64,000 bases of DNA from Diphasiastrum complanatum (Eukaryota; Streptophyta; Lycopodiopsida; Lycopodiales; Lycopodiaceae), in contig CM055103.1 of NCBI GenBank assembly GCA_029204225.1, forward strand, positions 48,179,958-48,243,957. The letters run 5' to 3'. The number at the start of each line of letters is the position of its first letter. The first letter of the stretch is position 1. Of this stretch, positions 46,001 through 57,074 are shown piece after piece. A program made the position numbers and the translations under genes. The notes beneath the pieces are model-generated. The model did no database searches. It was not told the DNA's origin and saw only the letters and a list, made by a program, of their open reading frames with translations.

Positions 46001-49000
46001 AAGAGATATGAATGCTGAAAAATAATGGTTCAAAACTAGCCTTTTGAATTCTTCCACAATTCAAGGTGCTTATACGGTCTAATTTTTTTGGTTTATTTCT
46101 CTCAATTTATCAAGCTAGCAAAAAACATGGTTTTGAGGAAGATCATAGGGTTTAAAAACACATTTGTCAAGAGTACCTAATTCCCAAATAGGACTTCCAT
46201 TGTTATATGTGGGAGAGTGAGTAGAGGTTATGGAGGATGCATGAAGTTTTTTAATCGAAGAGCGATGGTTTTTCTTAGGCAGGAATGAATGTTAGGATGT
46301 GTTAACAAACTGAACATAACCTTAAATGAGCAGGTTGCCCAAAGGGTCAATGGACCAACATATTTGGTCCAGACTAGTGTTACATACCCATACATAAGGG
46401 CACATAACAACTTATCTTAGGTGACGGTCTCGTTATACAAGACAGAACGATGCTTGGGAGTTATAGGTTACAAGGGTGCCATGCATCAATGTTCTTTTGG
46501 CGTGGGGTAATTCAAAGTTTTTCACTTGTGGTAGTGCATGCAACTGATGCGTGTCAATGGTTATGACAAGGCCATGTTGGCAAAGGTGACCCCACATATA
46601 CTATGACCATGGTTATGACATGACCATGTTGGCAGAGGTGACCCCACATATACTATGACCTTGTTATGACATGACCATGGTTATGACATGACCATGGTTA
46701 TGACATGACCATGTACTATGTATATAGAAGTGGATTTGGGCATTATTCTCACCTGGAGAATAAAAAGCTCTTTCCATATAGTTAGGCTAAGACGATATCT
46801 TGCCTAAGAATTGAAGGTAGGATCTAGTGGTATGTGACGTTGTAGCCTAGTGGAGACTTGAGTGCTCTTGATGGTGGTCAATAGCTTTAGTGCACGAGGG
46901 TGAGATGACAATATCTATATGGATGGGTGGAAACATAGCGTTCATCACCTAATTGTGTTGAGGGTGGGCAAGGTACAAAAGTACCCCCACCTTTTGTATG
47001 ATTAAAAACTTTAACCTGTGTATTAAGCTAAAAAAATAAAACTTTATGTTTTAGTTTGAATATGTTTAAAAAAAGAAGAAGACGATTTTTGTAATTTTAA
47101 AGAACAAAAAATAAGCAAAATAAAAAGAAGTTAATTTTAGAGGGGGAGGAGCAAGACGAGGTGACCGTGTACTCTTCCCCCTCTGTACTTTTTGTAGGTA
47201 CATATGGGACGAGGGTGTACCTCCCTCTCCTCACCTTTCTACATATTGCTTTCTAAAGCTATGCTTAAGCTTGTAAGACCTCTCCCTCTCCTTCCATTAC
47301 GGAGCAAATTCTGCCTAAGGTTGAATCTAAAGACAAGAGTTTTCTCAAGTAGGGCAGAGAAAAGACATTTTCAAGGTGGGAAAAAGTGCAAATATGACAA
47401 GGCAAAAATCGGCAAATTGTGGCACCTTGCAAAAGATTGCCCAAATAAGGATAAGAAGTTTGGAGGTTAATCGGAAACGTTTAAGGTGCTAGGTAATTCT
47501 AGCATTTTTTGTGTTGATTTGTTCTTAATGGATGACGTTGTTTGTGAAAATTATTTTCTAATACAATTGTTTTTGGCTCCCATGACCTCATTTGATGAGT
47601 GGGTTAGTAGGACACAACATCCTATTTTGATGATGGTTCAACGCATAATCTTGTTAGTTTGAATTGGTGTAGAAACTTTGAGTGGCTACTATGCCAAGTA
47701 GTCACAAGTATGTGGCGAAGATGGCTGCAAGAAATGATTGACAATTCGGGGACTAGATTGTTCCTAACTACCATCGAGAAGCCAATATTATAGTGAATGC
47801 CTTATTTTTCATATGTGAATTTGGATAAGGTAGATATGATCTTTACTCCAAGGATGAGTCATTGTATAAGTCATACTTTGTCATTTGCACAATGGCTCAT
47901 TGATAGAACTTATTGGTGATGTGGATGTACTTATGACTCCTTTTGTTTCAGCTTTGGAAGTTAAATAATGTTTGAAAGATTTAGAGTATAATGTTTTATG
48001 AAAGATTTGATTTTATAGGTGATTATGTTGTTTAGAGTCTGGACATGGTTTGTCACAAGTGCCTTTGGATTTATCTCTTAGTTGAGGCTTGAGGATAGAT
48101 TTAGGAAGTTTTGGCTTACCTCCCTCTGGGAGTGTAGACCACAAGTAGATTTCCTTTCTGATAGTGCTCCTGTATCATTGTTCTCGTACAGGCTCAACTT
48201 GAAGAAAGCGAATGAGATTTTCAAGCAACTCTAAAGTACTAAATTATGGACTACATACAACCAAATAAGTCCCCTTGGAGTCCTTGTAGTTAGCAAAAAG
48301 GACAAAGGCACTTGCTTCTGTGTTGACTATAAAAAGCTGAACAAAATAACCTTCAACAATATATATATATATATATCTTGTCAACAAGTGAAAATAGAAT
48401 CTCACCTAATGTGATCAAAGGCCTTATCCAAATCAATTTTGAGAATAGCAGCTGAGTGGTTGAACCAAATGAAAACATCAATTACAAACCACACATGTAC
48501 AATATCTTTGAAAAGGAATATGCTTGACTCTTACAAATGTGAACATGAAGCAAGGGATTTAGTCTTTGGGCAATAGCTTTGGCAGCAATTTTATAAGAAG
48601 TGTTGAGCATTTTAAGAGATATTTAATCAGCCATAGAGCTAGGAGAGACCACTTTGGGGATGAGCTTGGTATAATCATGGGAAAACGAAGAAGGAAAGGA
48701 ATCAGAAGAGATTCCCGCTTTTACTAGATTTAGCATGGCATGACTAACATGATTTTAGGGCAAGAAAAAAAATCAGAAGAGACACCATCAAGTCTTGGAG
48801 TCTAATCTCTATGGATAGACTTAAAGAACCAAAAAGTGTTCGCCAAACGAGAGAAGAGAGGAAAGAGAAGAAGAGTCATTAGTAGACAGAGATTGATAAG
48901 AGTCAAGAGTACAATTAGAAGAAGAGGAGAAATTGAAGTGGCAGAAGAAATGATAGTTACAGATGTTGCATGAAAGCCAAGGATCAGATTACCATTAGAT

Positions 49001-50929
49001 AATGATTATGAACATAAAATGTTCTTAAGATTGGTTTTCGAACCAGGTATGGCCATTACAACTTTTTGGTGTTACTATTTGGGCTCACAAATGCACCCGC
49101 CACATTCCAACAGGCGATGAATGATATTCTTGTTTTGTATCTGGGGAAGTGGTAGTGTAATTAGACAATTTATTGATTTATAGTTGGACACTTGAGAAGC
49201 ATGATGAACACCTTCATATTTTCTTAGAGCTTCTAAAGCAAGAAAAGCTCTATGCTAAAGAGTCGACATGTGAGTTTTTTCAAATCAAACGCAAATATTT
49301 AGGCCAAATTATATATGATTGTGGCATCGAGATCGATTATGATAAGGTTCATTGCAGTCATTCACACGTTGAAAATCTGGAGGCATTATTTGTAAGGTGC
49401 CAGATTTATGGTGATTATTGGTCACCAATACTTAAGTACACATGTGATGCCGTTAACCTAAAGGCCGTAAAGTAGGTGGTCGGAACCCATTGATGAGTTT
49501 GAGTTCGACATTAAGTATTGTAGAGATATGTCGAATTGTGTTGCCAATGCTTTGAGTTGGATTGCAAAGATTAATCAGTTATGCTTTGCTGAGATCCAAT
49601 CTAAATTGTTTTGTCACTTTGGGATGTTTGTCAAATTGTGGGTATTTTAGTCGCGCCTGGCATGGCAAGAAATTCAGATTTAGTGAAAATGTTTTGTCAA
49701 CACTAGTTAAGAAACCGAATGGTTTTTTGGAAATATGCTTCCCTTGAAAGGAAAATTAGATGATGAGGACATTTCAGAGAGGGAAGACCATTTAAGACTA
49801 AACTTTTCTAGCTTGCCCTTTTGTACTATGTACATAGAGGTGGATCTCCAAGAGGTGGTCATTTATTCTCACTTGGAGAATGAAGAACTCTTCCCACGTG
49901 GTTAGGCTAGGATGATATCTTACGTCAAGATGTAGGTATGCAAAGATTGAAAGAAGGATGTAGTGGCATGGGACATCGTAGCCAAGTGGAGGCCTGAGCG
50001 TGCTTGATGCTAGTTTATACCTCCAATGCATGGGGTTGGGATGACTATATCTCTATGGAAGGGCAGTAACAAAGCATTTGTGTCCTTACCTTGGTTGGTT
50101 TTGACGATGGGATTTCTGACGACTAGCAACAAAACTATAGCTAGCCATGATTAGGGTTAGGTATCTCACCAATTGTGATCCAATGTGCTTGCAAATAAAG
50201 TTACTGAGATGAGACAAGAATGATTGTTGTGTATCAATCCTCTAGGCACTTAGATTGGATTTTGACGAGGGTTTGTTGACACAAATTCTAGCTGATACAA
50301 TGATCATCGAGGCAGAATGAGGTATAAGGGGTGGCCATTAGACATCAATAGACCTTTGAATCAAGTTAAGGCATGAAGTATCCATCAACACCTTGGTCGA
50401 TCACTAATAGACCATGAGACCCAAAACATGAAGACATATAGAGGACTTAAAAGGATAGGTTGGGAAGAGCATCATTTTATACATCAGCTAATATACTTTC
50501 ACGAGCTTGAGAGCTTGAGTTTGCAACATAAATGGTCTCTCATTCGACAATACCGAAAATTATCCAACATCAACATAATTCATATTCATATTGGATTCCT
50601 AATTTGCGGGATGGTGTCTATGTATTAGAATATTAATTTCCGAAATATACAAATATAGGAATATAATTGGATTCAATTAGGAATATGAATATAATTGGGA
50701 ATATAATAAGGAATATGATTAGGAATATGAATATAATTCATGAATCCAATTGCTATTGCACACCCCCCCCCCCCCCCACATTTGCTATGTTAGCCACTAT
50801 TTGTAATTGCTAGTTATCTAAGCTATATTGACTTGGTGGGTAGCACATATATTTCATACCTGCCCAATACTTATCAGCATGTGAAATATAGAATAAAAAA
50901 ATTGAAACAAAATGTCTCATTATTAGTCT

Positions 50930-51025
<96 letters not shown>

Positions 51026-51457
51026 GCTTCCTTTTGAAGTTCACATTGATTTTGCAAATGCTAAATTTGTGTCTTTTGTTGAGTAATTTTTACTTCAAGA
51101 TTTTTTTTAAGTACATGTTCTAAAAATATAAAAAATCTTATTCAATAATAAAGTCTCTTAACTTGGAGCCTCATAAAAATAACTAGTAAATATCACTCGA
51201 AGGTTGCTTAATTGAAATGTCATGTTTTGGACGACATCGGACGATCATTATATGTATTTGTTGATTCTCCTGTTTTGATCTTAGGTGCCTTTGCTAGGAG
51301 GGGCAATGTGTGCTTGCACATGGCATTTTTACTATAATGCAGAGTCTCTTGAGGTACCTTCATTGTTTTTTTTTTTCTTTTTGTTATATATTACGTTATC
51401 AAAGGCTCCAATTTTGTTATGCTTTTATTGCCAGTAGTAAATGTCAAAATTTTTGTT

Positions 51458-51508
<51 letters not shown>

Positions 51509-54500
51509 TAGTTCCCTGTACCGCCGTTATGGTACCGCCGGTACCATAATGGTGGTACCGCCATTATGGTGCCGCTTGTAGAATGCGGTACCACAATATA
51601 TTATTTTTTTTATTTTTTCAATATTTTTTTCTAATATTTTTCCTAATATTTTTAATGTTTTATTTGCCCAAAAAAGTCAAAAGATATTGTTTTAGTTATA
51701 AATTTATCCTGAAATGGACTGCTCTCGTCAACAGCTTCAAGCTGATACCCATATTGCCCACTAAAATACAATAAAAAATATATATATATTTAAAAAATAA
51801 TAATAAATATTAAATAATAAAAAAATAAATAGATTATGGTACCGCGGATTAGTATGGATTTGCGGTACCAGTGTGGATCCGCGGTACCGGATCCACGGAT
51901 CCTGGTACCGTTGGATCTATAATATATATATATATATTATCTTAATTGATTTATGGAGTGCATTTGTATTTTAATGTCATATTAAAGAGAAGATAAGTAT
52001 TTTTTTGTTCTTAGAAATATAATAATGCATCTAGATCCTTAGCATAATGGAAGCTTATCTCAACTTCAGAGCCTCAATTTTTGCTAAGGTTGATTTCATG
52101 TCTATGTGAGAGAATGTGGAAGGATGATCTTGTCCATGAGTAGTAGCATTGGAGTTTTTTTTAACCCCTTTAAATATGAAAGTATGTTGCATTGTCAAGA
52201 TTTGGTTAATGTTGTATATTTTTGGAGTTAACATAGCGTGAAATCATGCTCTATTGATCAGGCAATTTGGTTTGACATACAAGTAGAAAATGTTGATTCT
52301 AGAAAATTATATTTGGAAGACAAGCTAGCTCACAACCATTTTTTTTTTTTTAATAAACAGGCCATCTCTAAAGAGTATCGGATGTTTTGAGTCCTATACG
52401 CCTTATAGTACCAAGAAGTATGTTCACCTGAGTGACAATAGCACACAAGCTATCAGGTGAATGTATAGTAAGATTAAACTTTGCAAATGATCAATCCGAA
52501 CTATTCTCAAATGTCCATGTACCAAATTTTTATGCGAATCTGCTTTCTATAAGGAGAATTACAGATTTAGGACACAAAGTAGAATTCGAATTAGATCAAT
52601 ATAAAGTAGTCGATAGGACAGGCAAGATCCTAGCACTCGGAAAGAGGCATGGATACTTGTACAACTTAAGTTATTACTTTTCGGCCAATAGTCAGGCTCT
52701 CAGTACTTCTGTTCAGATCAATAAAAGTTTACTTTGGCATTATAGACCTGGTCACTTGAATCATGCTTTGTACTGCACAGGTGTAAGCAGTCTATTGTAA
52801 TTGATCTCGACAGTCAAAGTACTTGTCTGTCAAGACTGTATAGTCGGTAAACAAGCTAGAAAACCTTTTAGATCAAGCCATCAACATATTGCTAGAGAAC
52901 TGTTAGATATTGTACATATAGACATATGTGGCCCAATGCACAATAATTCATTGAAGGATGCAAAGTACTTTATTACTTTAATTGATGAATTTTTTCGAAG
53001 GACAATGGTGTACTTCATTAAGAAGAACGATGGAGAGTATATCTCTACTGAATTCAAGGAGTACCGCCAAAGCCAAGATATTGAATAACAGTTCATTACT
53101 TCTTATTCGTCTTAGTCCAACGACTTAGTCGAGAGGAAGAATCGTACACTGGTCGAGTCAGCCAAATGCATGCTAGCTCATGCATTATTACCGAAGAATT
53201 TTTGGGCTGAAGCTGTCTCCACTGCAGCTTACATCCAGAACAGATGTTTGCGACCAAGACCCTCGTAGGTAAAACACCCCATGAGGTTTGCACATGATCT
53301 AAGCCTTCAATGAAGAAACTACGAGTGTTTGGATGCATCACTTACGCGCAGATCCCGAAGGAGACAAAAAAGAAATTCGACTTCCAAAGTCTTAAGACCA
53401 TCATGATTGGTTTACTTCCTCTAACGATACTTACAAGTTGTACGACCTCGATACCCAACAGATTTTATTCAGCATGGATACTATTTTTATCGAGGATCAG
53501 TTCATCGACTTCAAAGACAAGAGCAAAGTTCGATGTGAACCTTTGACAGCCCCTGCCTACAACACGACAATTCGAGCCTCTACTTCAAGCGTGCCGATAG
53601 TCGAAACCTCTTTGACAATGAATCAGATGAAGACATTGCAGTTATTCAGTAACAACACAACCAATAATTGGATCATCAATTGACACCACCTCTAAGAAGA
53701 TCGAACCGAGTGCGCACACAACCCACAAGGTATATTCATGAGTCTACCTGTCTTTTTAACTCAAGAACTGACTACAGTTGAAGAGGCACTTAGCCAACCA
53801 GACTCCGATCTCTAGAGAGAAACAAGGGACATATAGTACTACTCATCAAGAACCAGACATAGTCATTAGTCGAATTACCTGCAGGCAGCAATTTTATCGA
53901 CTGTAAATGGGTCTTTAAGATTAAATACATTGCTAACAAAAAGTATCGATCGAAAGAAAGCCCAACTAGTAGCACGTGGATTTTCTCAGATCCCCAACAT
54001 CGACTACAACAAGATTTTTAGTCCGGTAGTCAAACACTCCTCGATCTGACTACTATCTTATGCTGCTGCAACCGACCTCGAAGTACATCAACTCGATGTA
54101 CAGACAACCTATCTAAACGAAGTTATGGAAGAAGACATTTACATGCTACAATCTGAAGGATACGTTTTCGAAGGTATGAAGAATCATGTTTGTAAACTCC
54201 ATAAGGCACTTTACGGCTTGATTTTGGTAATAGTAGATGCTAGTGTGACTCTTCTCTCCTATTGAGTGATTGATCCATAGCTTGGGAGCTAGATCCGATC
54301 AATCTAGGTTGGTTGGGTTGGTTTATCCACCATCCAATTCCCTATTGTTTCCTTGTTGCAGTTTGCCTAGTCTTGGAATCTGTGACGTGGATTTGAAAGG
54401 GGTAAACTCCACTTACCCCCCATGACGACCATGTTTTATGCTGATTTCTTGTGTTGCAAAAAAATATGAGGAAGTAAGCATAGACTATTTTTGAAAACAT

Positions 54501-56134
54501 CAAAGTGTAACACGAAAAGGGATTGTATGAAAAGCTATGATATAGTCGTGTCCAAAGGTTTAACAACCTTTTGTATATTCATAGTAAAGCAAAATGGTTG
54601 AGTATGAGGGTTGATAAGGCCCACAAATCATCTGAATGAACGATCTTACAAGAGATCTATTGAACATTTTGCTTTCATTGATTTGCACGCAACATTTGGA
54701 TAAGAATGTCATAAGCATGTTAATCGAAATTCTATCTCGAATTGAATAAATTAGTGGATAGTTCCACTTCTAACTTGTGGATAAAAGGCATGGGAAACAA
54801 AATTGATGAGCCACAGACTATACTGTACACAGAATAGTTAACCATTGCAAATGGTGCGAGCAAAAATGGGTAAGCATCGAGCAAAAAAACCTTTCATTAT
54901 GATAATCTACATTGACAATTTTTGCCATCTTGTGTGGCATTCTGAAAATGGGGTCTTTTTTGGATTTCAAACTTTTCCAATGATTTGTTAGTTTGATACA
55001 AGATTTATTCTTAGAATTCTTATTGATCTTCGTGTTCACTTTATAAGGTCTAATATTCCTCTTTGTTTTGATGCTTTCAAAAATTTCTTGGATTGTAGAA
55101 TCCATGTGCGATTTTGAAAATCATGGCAAATTATTGAAGTTAGAATAACATTCATGCTTGATCCTTACAACAATCAACTAGCTTTGCCTAGCTTGTTGTG
55201 ACATTTCACATGTAAGTAAATAAATCCATTGTAGCATCAACACATGTATAGGTACTCTTGGTCAACGATGAATTGAGACATCAATTGTATAATCCTGTAC
55301 AGGATACATCTATAAGCATGCAACACATACCTACTCTTGGTCAACGATGAATTGAGACATCAATTGTATAATCCATGCTATCAAGGATGGAGTTTGAAAA
55401 GGAATGTGACAAGAAGCAATTTTTGGTAAAAGTGTATCTAGGCTATAGCCATTTGGAGCATTTTGAGTTGGAACTTTCCACAAGTTTAGTCATATTAAAA
55501 GTAAAAGCAATTGTAAATTTAGTGTTTTACTTGCTTTTTAGACATTGGACAACAACATTCAACTGAAATTGTCTTCTTAAGGACTTGACCTTGTTTTCAA
55601 GGGTAGGAGAGTGAGACTAGGAGCCCTAGGGGTCAAGGGCTTTCATACATCTCTTGTGACTTACTTCAAGGAGTCGTGCAATCACATTGATTCTAAACAT
55701 AGTTTGAACTCTAGTATTATTTGGTCTACGCTTGTCAGTTGTTTCGCTTTTAATCATGATAATATCAATGTATTGTTTTTTTTAGTAGTCACCAACTTAG
55801 AAGACAAATTTTAACTTTCAAATAAACTTGTTTGAAAAGTCTCTTTATCAAGGAGAGGAGTATTTTATCTTGGAATTTCAATCACATTTTTTTTTTCAAG
55901 AACCTATTGATTACACAAAAGCAAAACTTTCAACTTTGGCAACATTGCTTATATAGACTCACGAAGGTAATGCATACTTGATTGAATATAATGTTTATTG
56001 TAGAGTTTGATTTTTTCTCCCTTGTCTTTTGATAGGTGCTGGTTGTCATGCAAAGTGCTTTGACCTTCATTGGAAACTTTACCCTTTGGATTGCAGCATT
56101 TCGTATCTACAAAAGTGTTCAAGAGAAAGCTTAA
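40478..56134 (+). CDS. Ycf49-like (DUF2499) chloroplast membrane protein, three exons
   Basis: Join 40478-41050, 51285-51353 and 56036-56134, which give 246 residues plus stop with both junctions in phase 0 and GT/AG borders. Residues 1 to about 75 form a Ser/Pro-rich chloroplast transit peptide; 93-115 is a hydrophobic helix ([17 protein letters not shown]). The conserved domain starts at [20 protein letters not shown] (153-172), continues through exon 2 ([16 protein letters not shown]) and ends in exon 3 ([19 protein letters not shown]). This family is encoded in red-algal plastids as ycf49, in cyanobacteria and in plant nuclei; its function is unknown, probably a thylakoid or envelope membrane protein. 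The frame is intact despite introns of 10,234 and 4,682 bp full of repeats. Confidence 0.92.
41606..41690. repeat. Dispersed repeat, copy B
   Basis: Matches 20735-20830 in the same orientation, about 85% by eye. 'tgtcataaattataagg' corresponds to 'tgtcctaaattataagg'. Confidence 0.65.
42976..43045. repeat. (GA)n microsatellite
   Basis: 70 bp of pure GA in intron 1. Confidence 0.97.
46556..46712. repeat. Tandem repeats with GGTTATGACATGACCATG unit
   Basis: Two copies of a 60-bp unit (…gttggc(a/g)(a/g)aggtgaccccac…) followed by about three copies of the 18-bp unit. It lies just before the left gypsy LTR remnant in intron 1. Confidence 0.88.
46713..46950 (+). repeat. Gypsy LTR remnant, left
   Basis: Starts near ACTATGTATATAGAAGTGG; counterpart at 49829. 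Boundaries are approximate. Confidence 0.6.
47204..47470 (+). pseudogene. Gypsy gag tail with zinc knuckle
   Basis: The frame ends [21 protein letters not shown], a knuckle in which the second Cys and the spacing are damaged. The first part of the frame is probably not gag. Confidence 0.5.
48190..48360 (+). pseudogene. Gypsy RT N-terminal fragment
   Basis: Reads [17 protein letters not shown] and, after a shift, [20 protein letters not shown] followed by LNKITFNN, matching the PVLFVKKKDG...CVDYRALN motif of gypsy RT. It is cut at 48360 by an AT microsatellite and the LINE fragment. Confidence 0.72.
48359..48376. repeat. Short (AT)n at LINE junction
   Basis: 18 bp of AT between the gypsy RT half and the LINE fragment. 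Confidence 0.8.
48377..48960 (-). mobile_element. LINE RT fragment nested in gypsy RT
   Basis: On the minus strand the fragment reads [39 protein letters not shown] and, after shifts, [16 protein letters not shown]: the L1-type RT motifs for the finger and first palm Asp (D.DKAFD). It is of a different clade from the LINE at 0.4-4.4 kb. Both ends are truncated. Confidence 0.75.
49010..49475 (+). pseudogene. Gypsy RT C-terminal fragment
   Basis: [20 protein letters not shown] and [12 protein letters not shown] (49030-49130) are the palm motif. The catalytic box region is degraded. The frame 49173-49475 continues [31 protein letters not shown] and [18 protein letters not shown], the RT thumb. 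Confidence 0.82.
49476..49760 (+). pseudogene. Gypsy RNase H tail remnant
   Basis: A frame broken by stops gives [17 protein letters not shown] (normally YRPGKDNVVADALSR), the end of gypsy RNase H. Confidence 0.6.
49829..50060 (+). repeat. Gypsy LTR remnant, right
   Basis: Starts ACTATGTACATAGAGGTGG; about 70-75% similar by eye to 46713-46950. Confidence 0.6.
50640..50777. repeat. AT-rich minisatellite and C homopolymer
   Basis: Several degenerate copies of GGAATATGAATATAATT (50655-50745), then a run of 15 C (50763-50777). Confidence 0.82.
50931..51024. repeat. Compound (AT)(GT)n(GA)n microsatellite
   Basis: A short AT run, about 22 bp of GT, then about 64 bp of GA, 260 bp upstream of exon 2. 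Confidence 0.95.
51285..51353 (+). CDS. Ycf49-like exon 2
   Basis: 23 codons, GTGCCTTTGC...CTTGAG, between a TTGATCTTAG acceptor and a GTACCT donor. The peptide [17 protein letters not shown] is highly typical of the family. Confidence 0.93.
51460..51506. repeat. (AT)n microsatellite
   Basis: 47 bp of AT in intron 2, directly beside the GGTACC-rich repeat. Confidence 0.95.
51507..51935. repeat. GGTACC-rich palindromic repeat, MITE-like
   Basis: Eight GGTACC hexamers lie in about 380 bp (51531-51910), in two clusters split by an AT-rich middle (51600-51835). The first cluster holds a near-perfect palindrome centred on GGTACCGCCGGTACC. AT microsatellites flank both sides. It could be a foldback or MITE-type element; I know no family for it. 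Confidence 0.6.
52432..53088 (+). pseudogene. Copia-6 pre-integrase and integrase
   Basis: [20 protein letters not shown] and [14 protein letters not shown] lead to [14 protein letters not shown] (CxxC of the zinc region) and [16 protein letters not shown] with the first Asp. [19 protein letters not shown] shows that about 40 residues, including the usual K..RTDNGGE stretch, are partly deleted. The frame at 52800 has a [22 protein letters not shown] and [15 protein letters not shown] follow to 53250. Confidence 0.8.
53310..53690 (+). pseudogene. Copia-6 integrase end and linker
   Basis: [20 protein letters not shown], then in another frame [20 protein letters not shown] (usually SRDVVF), followed by the Ser/Thr-rich linker. 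Confidence 0.72.
53850..54222 (+). pseudogene. Copia-6 RT first half
   Basis: Reads [27 protein letters not shown], then with shifts the [14 protein letters not shown] and KLHKALYGL segments. Ends before the YVDD box. Confidence 0.7.
54226..56035. other. Intron 2, second half
   Basis: No coding frame supported. It contains a tandem duplication at 55255-55373 and AT-rich sequence up to the acceptor of exon 3. Confidence 0.5.
55255..55373. repeat. Tandem duplication
   Basis: A 41-bp identical block starting 'ctcttggtcaacgatgaatt' occurs at 55255 and 55333, a 78-bp offset with a partly similar spacer. Confidence 0.88.
56036..56134 (+). CDS. Ycf49-like exon 3
   Basis: 33 codons including TAA, after a TTTTGATAG acceptor. 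It codes [18 protein letters not shown] and ends KSVQEKA. The next element starts about 200 bp downstream, so the 3' UTR is short or runs into an LTR. Confidence 0.93.
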   Translation: MLVVMQSALTFIGNFTLWIAAFRIYKSVQEKA

Positions 56135-56341
56135 AGTTTTAGCTCAATTTTTGTAGCTTTATTATAAGAGCGATTCCTTAACAAACATATTATGAGAAAG
56201 TTGTAAGCAACCAAATCACGCTAGTGACATGAATACATTTTAGATAACAGTAGTATGTATCAGATATACACTATTGCGCAGTTTAACGTAAGATTTTTTG
56301 CTAATCTATTTTCACTTCACCTCACAAATGTGATTATTCTC

Positions 56342-56985
56342 TGTGAAGAATTTCAGATCATTGAAGATCCAATTCCATAACTTCTTAGAAATAGATCAAC
56401 TCTATTAATCCTGCCAATGTAGGAAAATCAACATCTATTCTATGAAAGAGATGCAAACTCAATAAGAACCTGATCAAATATCAAACATAAGATATGATGA
56501 AGTCGCTGTTCGTACAAAAATAGTATCCTATTGTATTTCACACGCGTGGATTCGAAAATGGCATAAAATGAGCATTCTACACATAAGATTGCAAGATATC
56601 ACAAATATAGTACACCAATGGATAGATGAACCCAAGAGAACTCATGTATAAGCATGAAGTGAGATAAGAGAGAGAAGATTTTTCTTTCCACGAGTTACAT
56701 CCTTTTATAGTAGGTCCAAACCTAATTTTAAACTTGGTTTTCCTCCATAATAAAAAAAATCCTACCATTTTTGTGACTAGATTCAATGTCTTTATTACTC
56801 AAATTTGAATATACTAAAACTCGTGTACGACACTTTCCCACATTTCCAAAAAGTGTTTATTCAAATGTTTTAAGATTAATATAATTTTGAAAAGTCAAAC
56901 TCTAAGTCTAATATGAAAATTGGCCTCAATTGCCAAATATATAAATATGACTAAAATAGCAAAACCAGTTGAATTTTTTCTCACA
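56342..56985 (-). repeat. Copia-7 3' LTR
   Basis: 644 bp, plus strand TGTGAAGAAT...TCTCACA. It contains GATAAGAGAGAGAAG at about 56663, which is expanded to a long GA tract in the other LTR. Confidence 0.87.
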
Positions 56986-57003
56986 CTCCCTCTTCAACTA
57001 GTT
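56986..57003 (-). other. Copia-7 polypurine tract
   Basis: The minus strand reads GTTGAAGAGGGAG just before the LTR. Confidence 0.8.
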
Positions 57004-57074
57004 TTAGCATGGACTTTGAGAACACTCCAAGTGAAGTCCTATGCCTCATGAACAAGTCTTGGTGAAGATATCAG

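Larger units (their letters stand above)
41051..46555. other. Intron 1, first half: mostly unrecognised
   Basis: Holds dispersed repeat copy B (41606-41690), a GA microsatellite (42976-43045) and otherwise short frames only. Open minus-strand stretches at 44660-44260 ([29 protein letters not shown]) may be transposon-derived but match no family I can name. Confidence 0.5.
46713..50060 (+). mobile_element. Ty3/gypsy remnant in intron 1 with nested LINE
   Basis: Related direct repeats at 46713-46950 and 49829-50060 look like LTR remnants (shared 'ggagaatgaagaactctt'-like and 'aggc(t/g)(a/t)…gatatctta' blocks). Between them, on the plus strand, are a zinc-knuckle frame (47204-47470), RT N-terminal motifs (48190-48360), RT palm and thumb (49020-49475) and RNase H/spacer remnants to about 49750. 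A minus-strand LINE fragment (48375-48960) interrupts the RT. No primer site or TSD found. Confidence 0.7.
52380..54225 (+). mobile_element. Copia-6: Ty1/copia fragment in intron 2
   Basis: Plus-strand pieces cover protease end, GAG-pre-integrase, integrase, linker and the first half of RT, ending abruptly at LHKALYGL near 54222. No gag, RNase H or LTR. Many stops. Integrase has an internal deletion. Related to Copia-4 by sequence. Confidence 0.8.
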
